Source: Clostridiales bacterium | Lineage (GTDB): Bacteria > Bacillota > Clostridia > Oscillospirales > Oscillospiraceae | Reading direction: 5' to 3' | DNA: 64,000 nt | Assembly: GCA_004558025.1 (NCBI GenBank) | Contig: SFEG01000006.1 | Span: forward strand, 41,026-105,025 | Shown here: positions 49,591 to 58,007 of the stretch, piece after piece | Numbering within the stretch: position 1 is the first letter of the stretch | How the letters are laid out: each line of letters begins with the position of its first letter | Translations under genes and position numbers: made by a program | The notes under the pieces: model-generated | What the model was told of the DNA's origin: nothing | Database searches by the model: none | What the model saw: only the letters and a program-made list of their open reading frames with translations

Positions 49591-50295
49591 TTATTTGTTT
49601 ATTCTCAGCATGCGGTAGCCGATGCCGACATGGGTTTGGATATACTGCACGCCGTTTGAGCTTTTCTCTATCTTGCGGCGGAGCGTTGCCATATAGACGC
49701 GCAGGGACGAAACATCAGAGGCCGTCGGGCTGCCCCAGACCTCCTTGAGAATATAATTGTGAGTGAGCACCTTTCCGGTATTTTTCGCGAGCAGGCACAG
49801 GAGCTTGTACTCTATCGGGGTCAGATGTATTTCCTTATCGGAAAGGTAAACGCAGCCTGCGGAGTAGTCTATGCGGAGCTCGCCGTTTTCATAGGCGCTT
49901 GATTCCTCGCCGAGGCGGTCACTGTCATAGCGTACTCTTCTCAAGGCCACACGCAGGCGCGCCAGGAGCTCGTCGACCGAAAAGGGCTTTGTAAGATAGT
50001 CATCCGCTCCCGCATCGAGAGCCGAGACCTTGTCAAAATCCTCGCTGCGCGCGGAGACCACGATTATGGGCATATTGCTCCAGGAGCGTATCTTTTTGAT
50101 TATCTCAACGCCGTCCGTGTCCGGAAGTCCGAGGTCGAGCAGCACGACGTCCGGCTTGCAGGAGAGCGCCTCCATCACGGCCCCCGCTCCGTTTTCGGCG
50201 CGCTTATAGGCATAGTCCTGCGTCTCCAGCGTTGCTGCGATAAGATTTGCAACTGCGTTATCGTCCTCAACTATAAGTATCTGCGGTTTATTCAT
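49591..50295 (-). CDS. kdpE: OmpR-family response regulator, KdpE-like
   Basis: A 234-residue regulator. The receiver has ILIVEDDNAV (acidic pair), VVLLDLGLPDTDG (phospho-acceptor Asp) and DYLTKPFSVDELLARLRVAL. The winged helix (IHLTPIEYKLLCLLAKNTGK, SSLRVYMATLRRKIE) binds DNA. The sensor gene overlaps it by eight bases and is KdpD-like. No kdpFABC genes are here; trkAH lies divergent to the pair, so trk is the likely target. Confidence 0.88.
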   Translation of the reverse strand: MNKPQILIVEDDNAVANLIAATLETQDYAYKRAENGAGAVMEALSCKPDVVLLDLGLPDTDGVEIIKKIRSWSNMPIIVVSARSEDFDKVSALDAGADDYLTKPFSVDELLARLRVALRRVRYDSDRLGEESSAYENGELRIDYSAGCVYLSDKEIHLTPIEYKLLCLLAKNTGKVLTHNYILKEVWGSPTASDVSSLRVYMATLRRKIEKSSNGVQYIQTHVGIGYRMLRINK

Positions 50296-52225
50296 CTGCC
50301 TGCACCTCCGCTCTCTTTAAATCAAATGTGAATACCGCTCCGTGCGGCACATTATCCGAAACGTTTATGCTGCCGCCGTGAGCCCCGACAATGCTTTTGC
50401 ACAGCGCAAGGCCAAGACCGAGGCCGCGCCGCGCGTCACTGCTGGCCTTGCCGGCGGTATAGAACATATCGAATATCTTATCCTTGGCATCATCGCCTAT
50501 GCCGTCTCCGTCGTCGGCAACGCTTATGAGCACGCTATCTCCCTGTGCCTTGGCCGAAAGGCTGATATGTGAGCCCGGAGTCGTGTACTTAACGGCATTA
50601 TTCAGAAGATTGATTATCACCTGAATGATTAGCCGCGCGTCCATATACGCCATCAGCAGATCATCGCTGATCCGAACGCTGAGCTCGTGCTCGCCAAGCT
50701 TTCTGTCGGCATGCGAGACAGCCTCTCTGAAAACATCGTCCAAAAGCTCAGGCTGCATATTTTCTATTCTGCTGCCGCCCTCCATGCGTGTTATGCTCAA
50801 AAGGTTTTCTACGAGGTTTATCAGCCACCCGGCATCGTCATACACCGATTCGTACATTTGACGGCGCTTATCCTCTGAAAGCTCGTTTTCCATCAGCAAC
50901 GCAGCCGTTCCGGATATGTTGGTCAGCGGCGTGCGCAGATCGTGAGATATTGCGCGAAGAAGGTTTGCTCTGAGTTCTTCGGCTCTCGCCCTTTCCTCTA
51001 TCTCCCGCTTTTCGCGGCGGCTTCTCTCGTTTTCGAGTACAAGTCCGCACTCGTCGAGTATTGCAACAGTCAGGGTTTTTTCAAAGCTCTCGAGCTGCGG
51101 AGCATTTTGCATCGCAATACCCGCGACGGCGAACACCCTGCCTTTCGCGTGGATGGCCATGTAAAGTCCGTCTGCCTTTTGAAACATACCGGTACCGCTG
51201 CCTGCTCGGCGATCGTTTTCAAGCGTCCATTGAGCGATCTCACGCTCACGGCCGCTCAGATATGCATTAAGATCATTATCCTCATTCACGGGAAACAGCA
51301 GCGGAGATAGCAGGCGGCCGTTCTCTGCGGGATAGATCAGTATACTTCTGTCGAGAAGCTTGCCCAACTGTGCCGCCGTTACGGAAAGCACCTGCTCGAC
51401 GCCGAGCGCCTGCTGCAGCTTTTGGCTTGTCTCGAGTAATACCTCCGTCCTGTACACTCTAAGCGCCGTTTGACGCGTCTGTATTCTTATTCTCGCCGTT
51501 ATCGACGATATGAGCAAAGCCGCGGCAAACATGACGATAAACGTCATGATGTGACTCGGATCGGAAAACATCGAAAAATACGGCTGCGTGAAAAAGAAAT
51601 TGAATATCAGCACCGACATTATCGATGCCGCCAGGCTGTAGCTGCGTCCCGAAGTGAGCATGGCAATGGCAAGAACGCCGATTATATACACAACAATTAC
51701 ATTAGCGGACGAAAAGCCAAAATCTGAAAACAGATATCCTATGCCCGTGCATAAGCAGAGCATGAGTATCGTAATGATTGTGTCGCGTACACTGAAGCGC
51801 TCCTGCGCGAGCAGCCCGGCCTGCGGCTTATCTTTCGTTTCGCTTTTGTCGGGGATTATATATATGTCAATGTCGGATGCGATCTCGCCCAGGCGATCGA
51901 CTATGCTCTTTTTTGAAAATATGCCGCGCTTGCGCGGGCTTCTGCCGATAACGATTTTCGTTGAGCCCGAAGCTCGCGCGTACTCCGCTATAACGGTCGC
52001 CGCGTCGTCCCCGTAGAGCGTTGTTATCTGCGCGCCGAGCCGTTTTGCAAGACGGATATTATCCCCGAGCTGCCCGTCTGATTGCACGGAGTGATTTGCA
52101 GGCTCTACAAAGAGCGCCGTGAGCGCAGCGTTGAACGCCTCGGCGAGCTTGGCCGCGGCGCGTAAAACGCGTGCGTTTGACGGAGAGCCGGAAAGGCAGA
52201 CAAGTATTTTTTCCTCACGCTTCAT
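50288..52225 (-). CDS. kdpD: KdpD-like sensor histidine kinase lacking the N-terminal KdpD domain
   Basis: A 645-residue kinase. Residues 1-130 form a universal-stress-protein domain (KILVCLSGSPSNARVLRAAA, IVIGRSPRKRG). Four membrane helices follow (about 150-245), then a GAF-like region, the HisKA domain (LLRAISHDLRTPLTNISG with the phospho-His), and the ATPase domain (NNAVKYT, DDGDGIG, GLGLGLALCKSIV). Typical KdpD has about 890 residues and starts with a P-loop KdpD domain; that domain is absent. It pairs with KdpE. Confidence 0.9.
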   Translation of the reverse strand: MKREEKILVCLSGSPSNARVLRAAAKLAEAFNAALTALFVEPANHSVQSDGQLGDNIRLAKRLGAQITTLYGDDAATVIAEYARASGSTKIVIGRSPRKRGIFSKKSIVDRLGEIASDIDIYIIPDKSETKDKPQAGLLAQERFSVRDTIITILMLCLCTGIGYLFSDFGFSSANVIVVYIIGVLAIAMLTSGRSYSLAASIMSVLIFNFFFTQPYFSMFSDPSHIMTFIVMFAAALLISSITARIRIQTRQTALRVYRTEVLLETSQKLQQALGVEQVLSVTAAQLGKLLDRSILIYPAENGRLLSPLLFPVNEDNDLNAYLSGREREIAQWTLENDRRAGSGTGMFQKADGLYMAIHAKGRVFAVAGIAMQNAPQLESFEKTLTVAILDECGLVLENERSRREKREIEERARAEELRANLLRAISHDLRTPLTNISGTAALLMENELSEDKRRQMYESVYDDAGWLINLVENLLSITRMEGGSRIENMQPELLDDVFREAVSHADRKLGEHELSVRISDDLLMAYMDARLIIQVIINLLNNAVKYTTPGSHISLSAKAQGDSVLISVADDGDGIGDDAKDKIFDMFYTAGKASSDARRGLGLGLALCKSIVGAHGGSINVSDNVPHGAVFTFDLKRAEVQADE

Positions 52226-52300
52226 TTGAACACCTCGTTTTCAGCGTCAGTATAACACACGGCGGCGCGATCAGAAACAGTTTTCCGTTTTGAGGCAGTG

Positions 52301-52349
52301 TTTTAATGAAATTTTAATACTCCGGCGCATCCTCTAATCCAATTATAAT
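52301..52349 (+). promoter_or_regulatory. trkA promoter with direct repeat for an OmpR-family activator
   Basis: TATAAT (52344-52349) has no recognisable -35 box. TTTTAAT at 52301 and 52312 forms a direct repeat with 11-bp period about 38-55 bases before the predicted start, the typical place for an activator such as KdpE. Confidence 0.55.
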
Positions 52350-52400
52350 GTCCAAAGTGCTATATTCGTCTCAAGAAAAGAAACGAAACGAGGAAATATA

Positions 52401-53765
52401 ATGAGGATCATTATCGTCGGCTGCGGAAAGATCGGGCAAAGCATACTGCACAGCCTTATAAACGAAGGGCACGAAATAGTGGTTATAGATAACGACCGCG
52501 CCGTCATAGACAGCGTTACTACAAACTACGACGTTATGGGCATATGCGATGCGGGCACGCATTATAAGGCGCTTGCAGATGCGGGCTCTGCCGGAGCGGA
52601 GCTTTTCATCGCGGCCACGGGCTCGGATGAGATAAACATGCTCAGCTGCTTTCTTGCAAAGCGCATGGGTGCAAGGCACACCGTTGCGCGAATACGCGGC
52701 AGCGAGTACAGCAGCGAAAATCTCGGCTTTTTAAAAAAAGAGCTTGAGCTTTCGATGGTGATAAACCCGGAAAAGCTCACGGCAAAGGCCATATACAACA
52801 TACTCAAGTTCCCCTCAGCGGTGAGATCGGAAAGCTTCACTCGCAGCCGCTTTGAAATGGCCGAAATGAGCGTAAAGCCGGGCTCTGCGCTCGACGGCGT
52901 GGCGCTGTCGGCTCTGAGGGGAAAAAGCGGCGCGTCATTTCTCGTATGCGCCGTGCTGAGAGGCAAAACGGCACACATACCGCGCGGCAACTTTGTTCTT
53001 CAGGCCGGCGATAAGCTCGGACTGATAGCCGCACCCGAGGATATGCAGAAGCTTCTGGGCAACATGGGAATACTTCAAAAGCGGGCAAAGCATGTTCTTC
53101 TGCTCGGCGCGAGCCGCATAGCGGCTTATCTGAGCGATGATCTTCTGCGCAGCGGCAACAGCGTCAAAATAATCGAAAAGGACGATGCCCGCTGCGATGA
53201 GATCTCCGCTGCTCTCGGCGGCAGAGCCGTCGTTATCCACGGCGACGGAGCCCAGCACGAGGTTCTTGACGAGGAAGGGCTCGACGCGGCCGACGCCTTC
53301 GTTTCACTGACCGGTATGGATGAGGAAAACCTCTTGATATCCTATTATGCGCTCGATCGCGGAGTTCCCAAGGTGATAGCAAAGCTCAATCAGGACGCGT
53401 ACCATGAGCTTTCCGAGCAGCTGGGCGTTGAGTGCACAGTATCGCCCAAGCACATAACAGCCGACGTTATGCTCAGATACGCCCGCGCTCTGCAAAACTC
53501 CGTGGGCAGCCGCGTTGAAACGCTTTACAGCCTGATGAACGGCACGGTTGAAGCGCTCGAATTTATCGTTTCCTCCGATTTCGGATATACGAACATTCCG
53601 GTGAAAGACCTGAAGCTCAAGCCCGATATTCTGCTTGCCGGAATTATACGCGGCGATAACAACATCATTCCCTGCGGTGATGACGTTATTCTCCCGGACG
53701 ACAGAGTCATAATCATCGCGGCAGGCAGGCGGCTGTACGATCTTTCGGATGTGATAGAACAATGA
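52401..53765 (+). CDS. trkA: Trk potassium-uptake regulator TrkA, two RCK domains
   Basis: A 454-residue cytoplasmic subunit with two tandem RCK units. MRIIIVGCGKIGQSILHSL and HVLLLGASRIAAYLSDDLL are the two Rossmann NAD-binding motifs. Each is followed by an RCK_C-type domain (KPGSALDGVALSALRGKSGA; VKDLKLKPDILLAGIIRGDN). It gates the TrkH channel in response to nucleotides. The start follows GAGGAAATATA. It overlaps trkH by four bases. Confidence 0.94.
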   Translation: MRIIIVGCGKIGQSILHSLINEGHEIVVIDNDRAVIDSVTTNYDVMGICDAGTHYKALADAGSAGAELFIAATGSDEINMLSCFLAKRMGARHTVARIRGSEYSSENLGFLKKELELSMVINPEKLTAKAIYNILKFPSAVRSESFTRSRFEMAEMSVKPGSALDGVALSALRGKSGASFLVCAVLRGKTAHIPRGNFVLQAGDKLGLIAAPEDMQKLLGNMGILQKRAKHVLLLGASRIAAYLSDDLLRSGNSVKIIEKDDARCDEISAALGGRAVVIHGDGAQHEVLDEEGLDAADAFVSLTGMDEENLLISYYALDRGVPKVIAKLNQDAYHELSEQLGVECTVSPKHITADVMLRYARALQNSVGSRVETLYSLMNGTVEALEFIVSSDFGYTNIPVKDLKLKPDILLAGIIRGDNNIIPCGDDVILPDDRVIIIAAGRRLYDLSDVIEQ

Positions 53766-55204
53766 AGACAAAGCTTGTTTTTCACACGGTCGGCAGAGTT
53801 CTGCTGCTTGAGGCAGCTCTCATGCTGCTGCCGCTTATCGTGTCAATAATATACGCCGAGGGATGCCTCACGGCATTCATAATCTCCGCAGCCTGCGCCG
53901 CGATAGCAGGCGGACTGCTCACGACACTGTGCCGCAGCGACAGCAAAAGCCTCTACACAAGGGACGGACTTGCGATAGTCGCGCTCTCGTGGATAGGTAT
54001 ATCGCTGTTCGGTGCGCTGCCGTTTGTCATAAGCGGGCAGATACCCTCGTTTGTCGACGCGTTTTTCGAGACTGTATCCGGCTTTACGACGACGGGCGCT
54101 TCTATTCTCAAGGATGTTGAGACACTCAGCCACGGGATTCTGTTCTGGCGCAGCTTCACTCACTGGGTCGGCGGCATGGGCGTTCTGGTGTTCATCATGG
54201 CCGTCATGGAAAAAACGCCGGAACGCTCGGTAAATATTCTGCGCGCCGAGATGCCGGGGCACAATGTGGATAAGCTCACGCCGCGCGCGAGCGGAACGGC
54301 TAAAATACTTTACTACATATATCTTGCAATGACGCTTTTGGAAACGCTGCTTTTGCTGTGCGGCGGTATGCCGCTGTTTGACAGCATCGTGCACGCGCTT
54401 GGCACGGCCGGTACGGGCGGCTTCGGCGTAAAGGCCGACAGCATCGCGTCGTACTCATGCTTCTGCCAGTGGGTGATAACCGTGTTCATGCTGCTGTTCG
54501 GCGTAAGCTTCAATATGTATTATCTTCTGCTTATAAAAAAATGGCGCGAGGTACTCAAGTCAAACGAGCTCAAGTACTATTTCGGCATAAGCCTTGCGGC
54601 AATTATAATTATAGCCGTGATCATATTCCCCGTTTATGAAAGCGTCTCGGATGCTTTGCGGCTTTCGGCGTTCCAGGTGTCGTCGATCCTCACGACGACA
54701 GGCTACGCTACAGCCGATTTCGATAAATGGCCGCAGCTTGCAAAAGCAGTTCTGCTTCTGCTCATGTTTTTCGGCGGCTGCATGGGCTCCACGGCCGGAG
54801 GACTGAAAATGAGCCGTGTTGTCGTTCTTATGCAGATAGCCCGCAATGATCTGCGCCGGGCGCTGCGCCCGCGCGAAGTCAGCTCCGTTATTTTAAACGG
54901 CAGGCGCGTAGATGCTCAGGGTGAAAAGCAGATCTTGTCTTATTTTGCGCTGTATATAGCGATAATAGGCACGGTATTTCTGCTTATAAGCTTTGAACCG
55001 TTTGGTATGGAGACAAATTTCTCCGCTGCGGTGAGCTGCTTTAACAACATAGGCCCCGGCTTCGGACTTGTCGGGCCGAGCGCAAGCTTTACCGATTATT
55101 CCGTTTTTTCAAAGCTTGTTTTGTCATTTGCCATGCTTTTGGGCAGACTTGAAATATATCCCATTCTTCTGCTGCTGTCGCCGCAGATATGGTCGAAGAG
55201 ATGA
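53762..55204 (+). CDS. trkH: Trk-type potassium uptake protein TrkH
   Basis: A 480-residue membrane channel with four pore repeats. ETVSGFTTTGASIL, AFGTAGTGGFGVKADS-like (LGTAGTGGFGVK), VSSILTTTGYATADFD and FNNIGPGFGLVG are the selectivity-filter loops, one conserved Gly in each. FRSFTHWVGGMGVLVFIMAV is typical. It takes up K+ with TrkA. A small membrane-peptide gene follows nine bases later. Confidence 0.95.
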   Translation: MKTKLVFHTVGRVLLLEAALMLLPLIVSIIYAEGCLTAFIISAACAAIAGGLLTTLCRSDSKSLYTRDGLAIVALSWIGISLFGALPFVISGQIPSFVDAFFETVSGFTTTGASILKDVETLSHGILFWRSFTHWVGGMGVLVFIMAVMEKTPERSVNILRAEMPGHNVDKLTPRASGTAKILYYIYLAMTLLETLLLLCGGMPLFDSIVHALGTAGTGGFGVKADSIASYSCFCQWVITVFMLLFGVSFNMYYLLLIKKWREVLKSNELKYYFGISLAAIIIIAVIIFPVYESVSDALRLSAFQVSSILTTTGYATADFDKWPQLAKAVLLLLMFFGGCMGSTAGGLKMSRVVVLMQIARNDLRRALRPREVSSVILNGRRVDAQGEKQILSYFALYIAIIGTVFLLISFEPFGMETNFSAAVSCFNNIGPGFGLVGPSASFTDYSVFSKLVLSFAMLLGRLEIYPILLLLSPQIWSKR

Positions 55205-55213
55205 GGTGCTGTT

Positions 55214-55357
55214 ATGGAAAGCATAGTTCTTGTTATATCGGTAGTCGCCCTGTTCGCCATAGGTTATATCGCAGTGGACGTTCTTATCCCCGATCCGAGA
55301 AAGCTCAGGCAGCGCAGAAAACGCCGCAGAATCAAAAAAACAGACAGGTTCAAATGA
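55214..55357 (+). CDS. 47-residue membrane peptide in the trkAH operon
   Basis: Starts with ATG at 55214 behind GAGGTGCTGTT, nine bases after the trkH stop. It has one membrane helix (SIVLVISVVALFAIGYIAVD) and a strongly basic tail (KLRQRRKRRRIKK). The terminator of the operon overlaps its last codons, so it is transcribed with trkAH. By position it recalls KdpF, the small stabilising subunit of the Kdp pump, but the sequence is different. A role with TrkH is inferred. Confidence 0.75.
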   Translation: MESIVLVISVVALFAIGYIAVDVLIPDPRKLRQRRKRRRIKKTDRFK

Positions 55358-55369
55358 ACCTGTCTGTTT
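55338..55369. terminator. Bidirectional terminator
   Basis: AAACAGACAGGTTCA pairs with TGAACCTGTCTGTTT. It overlaps the stop codon of the 47-residue peptide and precedes the convergent yebC end. Confidence 0.9.
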
Positions 55370-55382
55370 TTATTATAGGCTA

Positions 55383-56117
55383 TTACTCTTCCCAGTTGTG
55401 CCAGACGTTCTGGACATCGTCGTTATCCTCGAACATATCGAGCATTTTCTGCATGTTCTTGATATCATCCTCATTGGTGAGCTTTATGTAGCCGTTCTGG
55501 GGCAGCATTTCGACCTGCGCCGACAGAAGCTTGTAGCCTGCTGCGGTGATCTTATCTGCAACGGGGGAAACATCGTCGGGAGCGGTGTAAACGACAAAGG
55601 TCTCACCGTCGGGCTCAAAATCGTCCGCGCCGCAATCGAGGACTTCCATCATTACCTCGTCCTCGTCGAGCTCTTCGTCCTCGTTATCGATGACGATGAC
55701 GCCCTTTTTGTCAAACGACCAGGAAACGCAGTTTGCAGCGCCGAGGTTTCCGCCGTACTTATCAAAATAGTGGCGGATCTCACCGGCTGTACGGTTGCGG
55801 TTATCGGTCATGGTCTCGACTATGACGGCGACACCAGAGGGACCGTAGCCTTCGTAAACGATCTTCTCGTAGTTATCGGTGTTGCCCGCTCCAAGCGCCT
55901 TGTCTATTGTGCGCTTGATGTTATCGTTGGGCATATTCGCGGCCTTTGCCTTGGTGATGACCGCCGCAAGGCGCGAGTTGTTGTTCGGGTCGCCGCTGCC
56001 GCCTTCCTTGACGGCGACGATCATTTCGCGGGCGATCTTCGTGAACGCCTGAGCGCGCTTCGCGTCAGCCGCGCCCTTAGTTTTCTGTATATTATGCCAT
56101 TTGGAATGTCCGGACAT
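55383..56117 (-). CDS. yebC: YebC/PmpR-family protein
   Basis: A 244-residue protein. MSGHSKWHNIQKTKGAADAK and ITKAKAANMPNDNIKRTIDK are the hallmark N-terminus, and GPSGVAVIVETMTDNRNRTA the centre. Family members act as transcription regulators or help ribosomes through proline stretches. GAGGAGCTGTTTT precedes the start. Single gene. Confidence 0.95.
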   Translation of the reverse strand: MSGHSKWHNIQKTKGAADAKRAQAFTKIAREMIVAVKEGGSGDPNNNSRLAAVITKAKAANMPNDNIKRTIDKALGAGNTDNYEKIVYEGYGPSGVAVIVETMTDNRNRTAGEIRHYFDKYGGNLGAANCVSWSFDKKGVIVIDNEDEELDEDEVMMEVLDCGADDFEPDGETFVVYTAPDDVSPVADKITAAGYKLLSAQVEMLPQNGYIKLTNEDDIKNMQKMLDMFEDNDDVQNVWHNWEE

Positions 56118-56203
56118 ATAAAACAGCTCCTCTAATAGTATTATTGCGAATTAACGGCAATTATTTTACCACAAACTCACGTTCATGACAAGGGCAAATT
56201 AGA

Positions 56204-57436
56204 TTATGCCTTTATCCTGCGGCACTCGAGATAATAGCGCTTATCGTTGCCGTGGCCGATGGAAAAGCTCTTTTTCGGGAACGGGCCGCTTTTCATAACA
56301 GAGCCGAACAGCTCAGACTTTTCCATGCGCGGCAGAAGAATCCCCGCACAGCCGAAGCGCTGAGACATTTCAACGCACTCGCAGTCGCCGTGGATATAGT
56401 CGATATATCCGCCGTGGCGCTCGATATACTCCCTGCAGAAATCCTCGCATTTTCCGATAAGCTCGCCTATCGTGAGACCCGATATGTTAAGGCGCTCGAT
56501 TCCCTCGCCGGTCACAAGGTCAATGCTCCTGCCCTCGCCCGCGTTATCGGCGAAAAACGCCTTTGCCTCGGCAAAGAAATCGACGGGATCGGTATCGAAA
56601 ATAACCTTGTGTATGGGCTCGAAGCTTATGGCAGCGTCGTGGATGTTGACGAGCTCTGCAAGTGCGTAGCGCGCCGGGGAGAGCTCACGCTCTGCCTCGG
56701 GGAGAGTCTTTTTGATCTCCTCCCAGTGGCGCTTTGCGGCTGCAAGGCTGTGATTACCGTCGCCCATGGCAAAGACTATGGCATTATTCTCCGTGCCGTA
56801 TTTGCAGCGCAGAATATCTTCGTCGCCAAGCTTTTCGGCAGCCCTTGCGAGTCTTTCATTATCCTCTACAAGCCAGCCTGCGATGCTGCCGCCGTCCTGC
56901 ATAAGCTCAAAATCATAGATCTTCTCCCCTTTTATTACCGAGGAAAAGACGATATCGTCGGGATCGTCCATGAATATCATGATATGCGGCATCTCGAGCG
57001 GTGCATTGCGGCGTATCCTTATGCGCGGCGGCAGTCTGTCCTCAACGGTGTGCTCTGTCGCGCGGATGGGGCTGTGAGTTCCCTCGGCCCAGTCGTAGGC
57101 TTCAAGGTCGAACATGCCCATTATGCCGCGGCGCACGGCGCCGTTTTTGAGTCTGCGCTCAAGATAGATATAGCTGTCGGGGTATGCCTTAAAAACGCCG
57201 GTGTCGAGATATTTCTGCATCGCAGCGTTAATTTTCACACTCTCCGTTTCCGGATCCTTCGTGCCAAGTTCGGCCTCGGGCAGCATCATATTGAGCGTTG
57301 ACGGCGCGGCGCCGACAATTGCACGCACCTGCTGCCAGTACTCGGGCTCGGAGGTGAACTGATCGCAGGCAACGACGCTCCATCGGTGCATATCGGTAGT
57401 CGGCAAAAGTATATCGGCCGGTTTGAATATTCTCAT
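56204..57436 (-). CDS. DUF1015 family protein
   Basis: A 410-residue protein. FKPADILLPTTDMHRWSVVA, FAMGDGNHSLAAAKRHWEEI (the DGNH motif) and YALAELVNIHDAAISFEPIH are typical of DUF1015. The biochemical role is unclear. It starts one base after the Nudix stop, at the end of the glpK-Nudix-DUF1015 cluster. Confidence 0.85.
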   Translation of the reverse strand: MRIFKPADILLPTTDMHRWSVVACDQFTSEPEYWQQVRAIVGAAPSTLNMMLPEAELGTKDPETESVKINAAMQKYLDTGVFKAYPDSYIYLERRLKNGAVRRGIMGMFDLEAYDWAEGTHSPIRATEHTVEDRLPPRIRIRRNAPLEMPHIMIFMDDPDDIVFSSVIKGEKIYDFELMQDGGSIAGWLVEDNERLARAAEKLGDEDILRCKYGTENNAIVFAMGDGNHSLAAAKRHWEEIKKTLPEAERELSPARYALAELVNIHDAAISFEPIHKVIFDTDPVDFFAEAKAFFADNAGEGRSIDLVTGEGIERLNISGLTIGELIGKCEDFCREYIERHGGYIDYIHGDCECVEMSQRFGCAGILLPRMEKSELFGSVMKSGPFPKKSFSIGHGNDKRYYLECRRIKA

Positions 57437-57437
57437 A

Positions 57438-58007
57438 TCACAGCACCTCCAGAGCTATCTGCGTCCATGTTTCCATGCTGTCAAAATTATTCTTCAGCTC
57501 CTGCTTTGTCATCCACAGTCCCTCGAGCTTTTCCGTTTCCTTGACGTAAACCTCACCCTCGACGGGCAGAGTAAAGCACGCGCCGAGGTGGACGCTGCCT
57601 ACGGCGTTGGAATCGTCGTTTATAAAGCCGCAGGGAGTGAGCTCGCCGTGAACGCTGAGCTCGACTTCCTCGTGTATCTCGCGCCAAAGGCCGCGCATGA
57701 GCAGATCTCCCTGCTCGTCGACGGGATTTATGTGCCCGCCGATGCCGATGGATATCTTGCCGTGCAGTCTCGCCTCGCCGCCCTTATTGAGCCTTCGGGT
57801 GACAAAGACCTCGTCGCCGCGGCGCAGGATCACATAGGGTATGATCTGCTTAAAATCCGGGCGCTCCTCGGCCTCGGGGCGCGGCATGAACTCATACTCT
57901 TTTTTGATGACATCGAAAAGCTCCCCGGCGCAGCCGGTGATAAGTCCGTTGCGGCCGGATATGTACTGCTCGATTTTTTCGCGTTTTACAACCAATACCT
58001 GTTCCAT
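57438..58007 (-). CDS. Nudix-family hydrolase
   Basis: A 189-residue protein. GGHINPVDEQGDLLMRGLWR followed by EIHEEV is the Nudix box (G-x5-E-x7-REUxEE-like) that binds metal for pyrophosphate cleavage, although the central Gly/Glu spacing is loose. Three ATGs are possible (58019, 58010, 58007). The last is preferred because family members begin with EQVLVV and it overlaps the glpK stop by one base (TGATG). Substrate unknown. Confidence 0.8.
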   Translation of the reverse strand: MEQVLVVKREKIEQYISGRNGLITGCAGELFDVIKKEYEFMPRPEAEERPDFKQIIPYVILRRGDEVFVTRRLNKGGEARLHGKISIGIGGHINPVDEQGDLLMRGLWREIHEEVELSVHGELTPCGFINDDSNAVGSVHLGACFTLPVEGEVYVKETEKLEGLWMTKQELKNNFDSMETWTQIALEVL

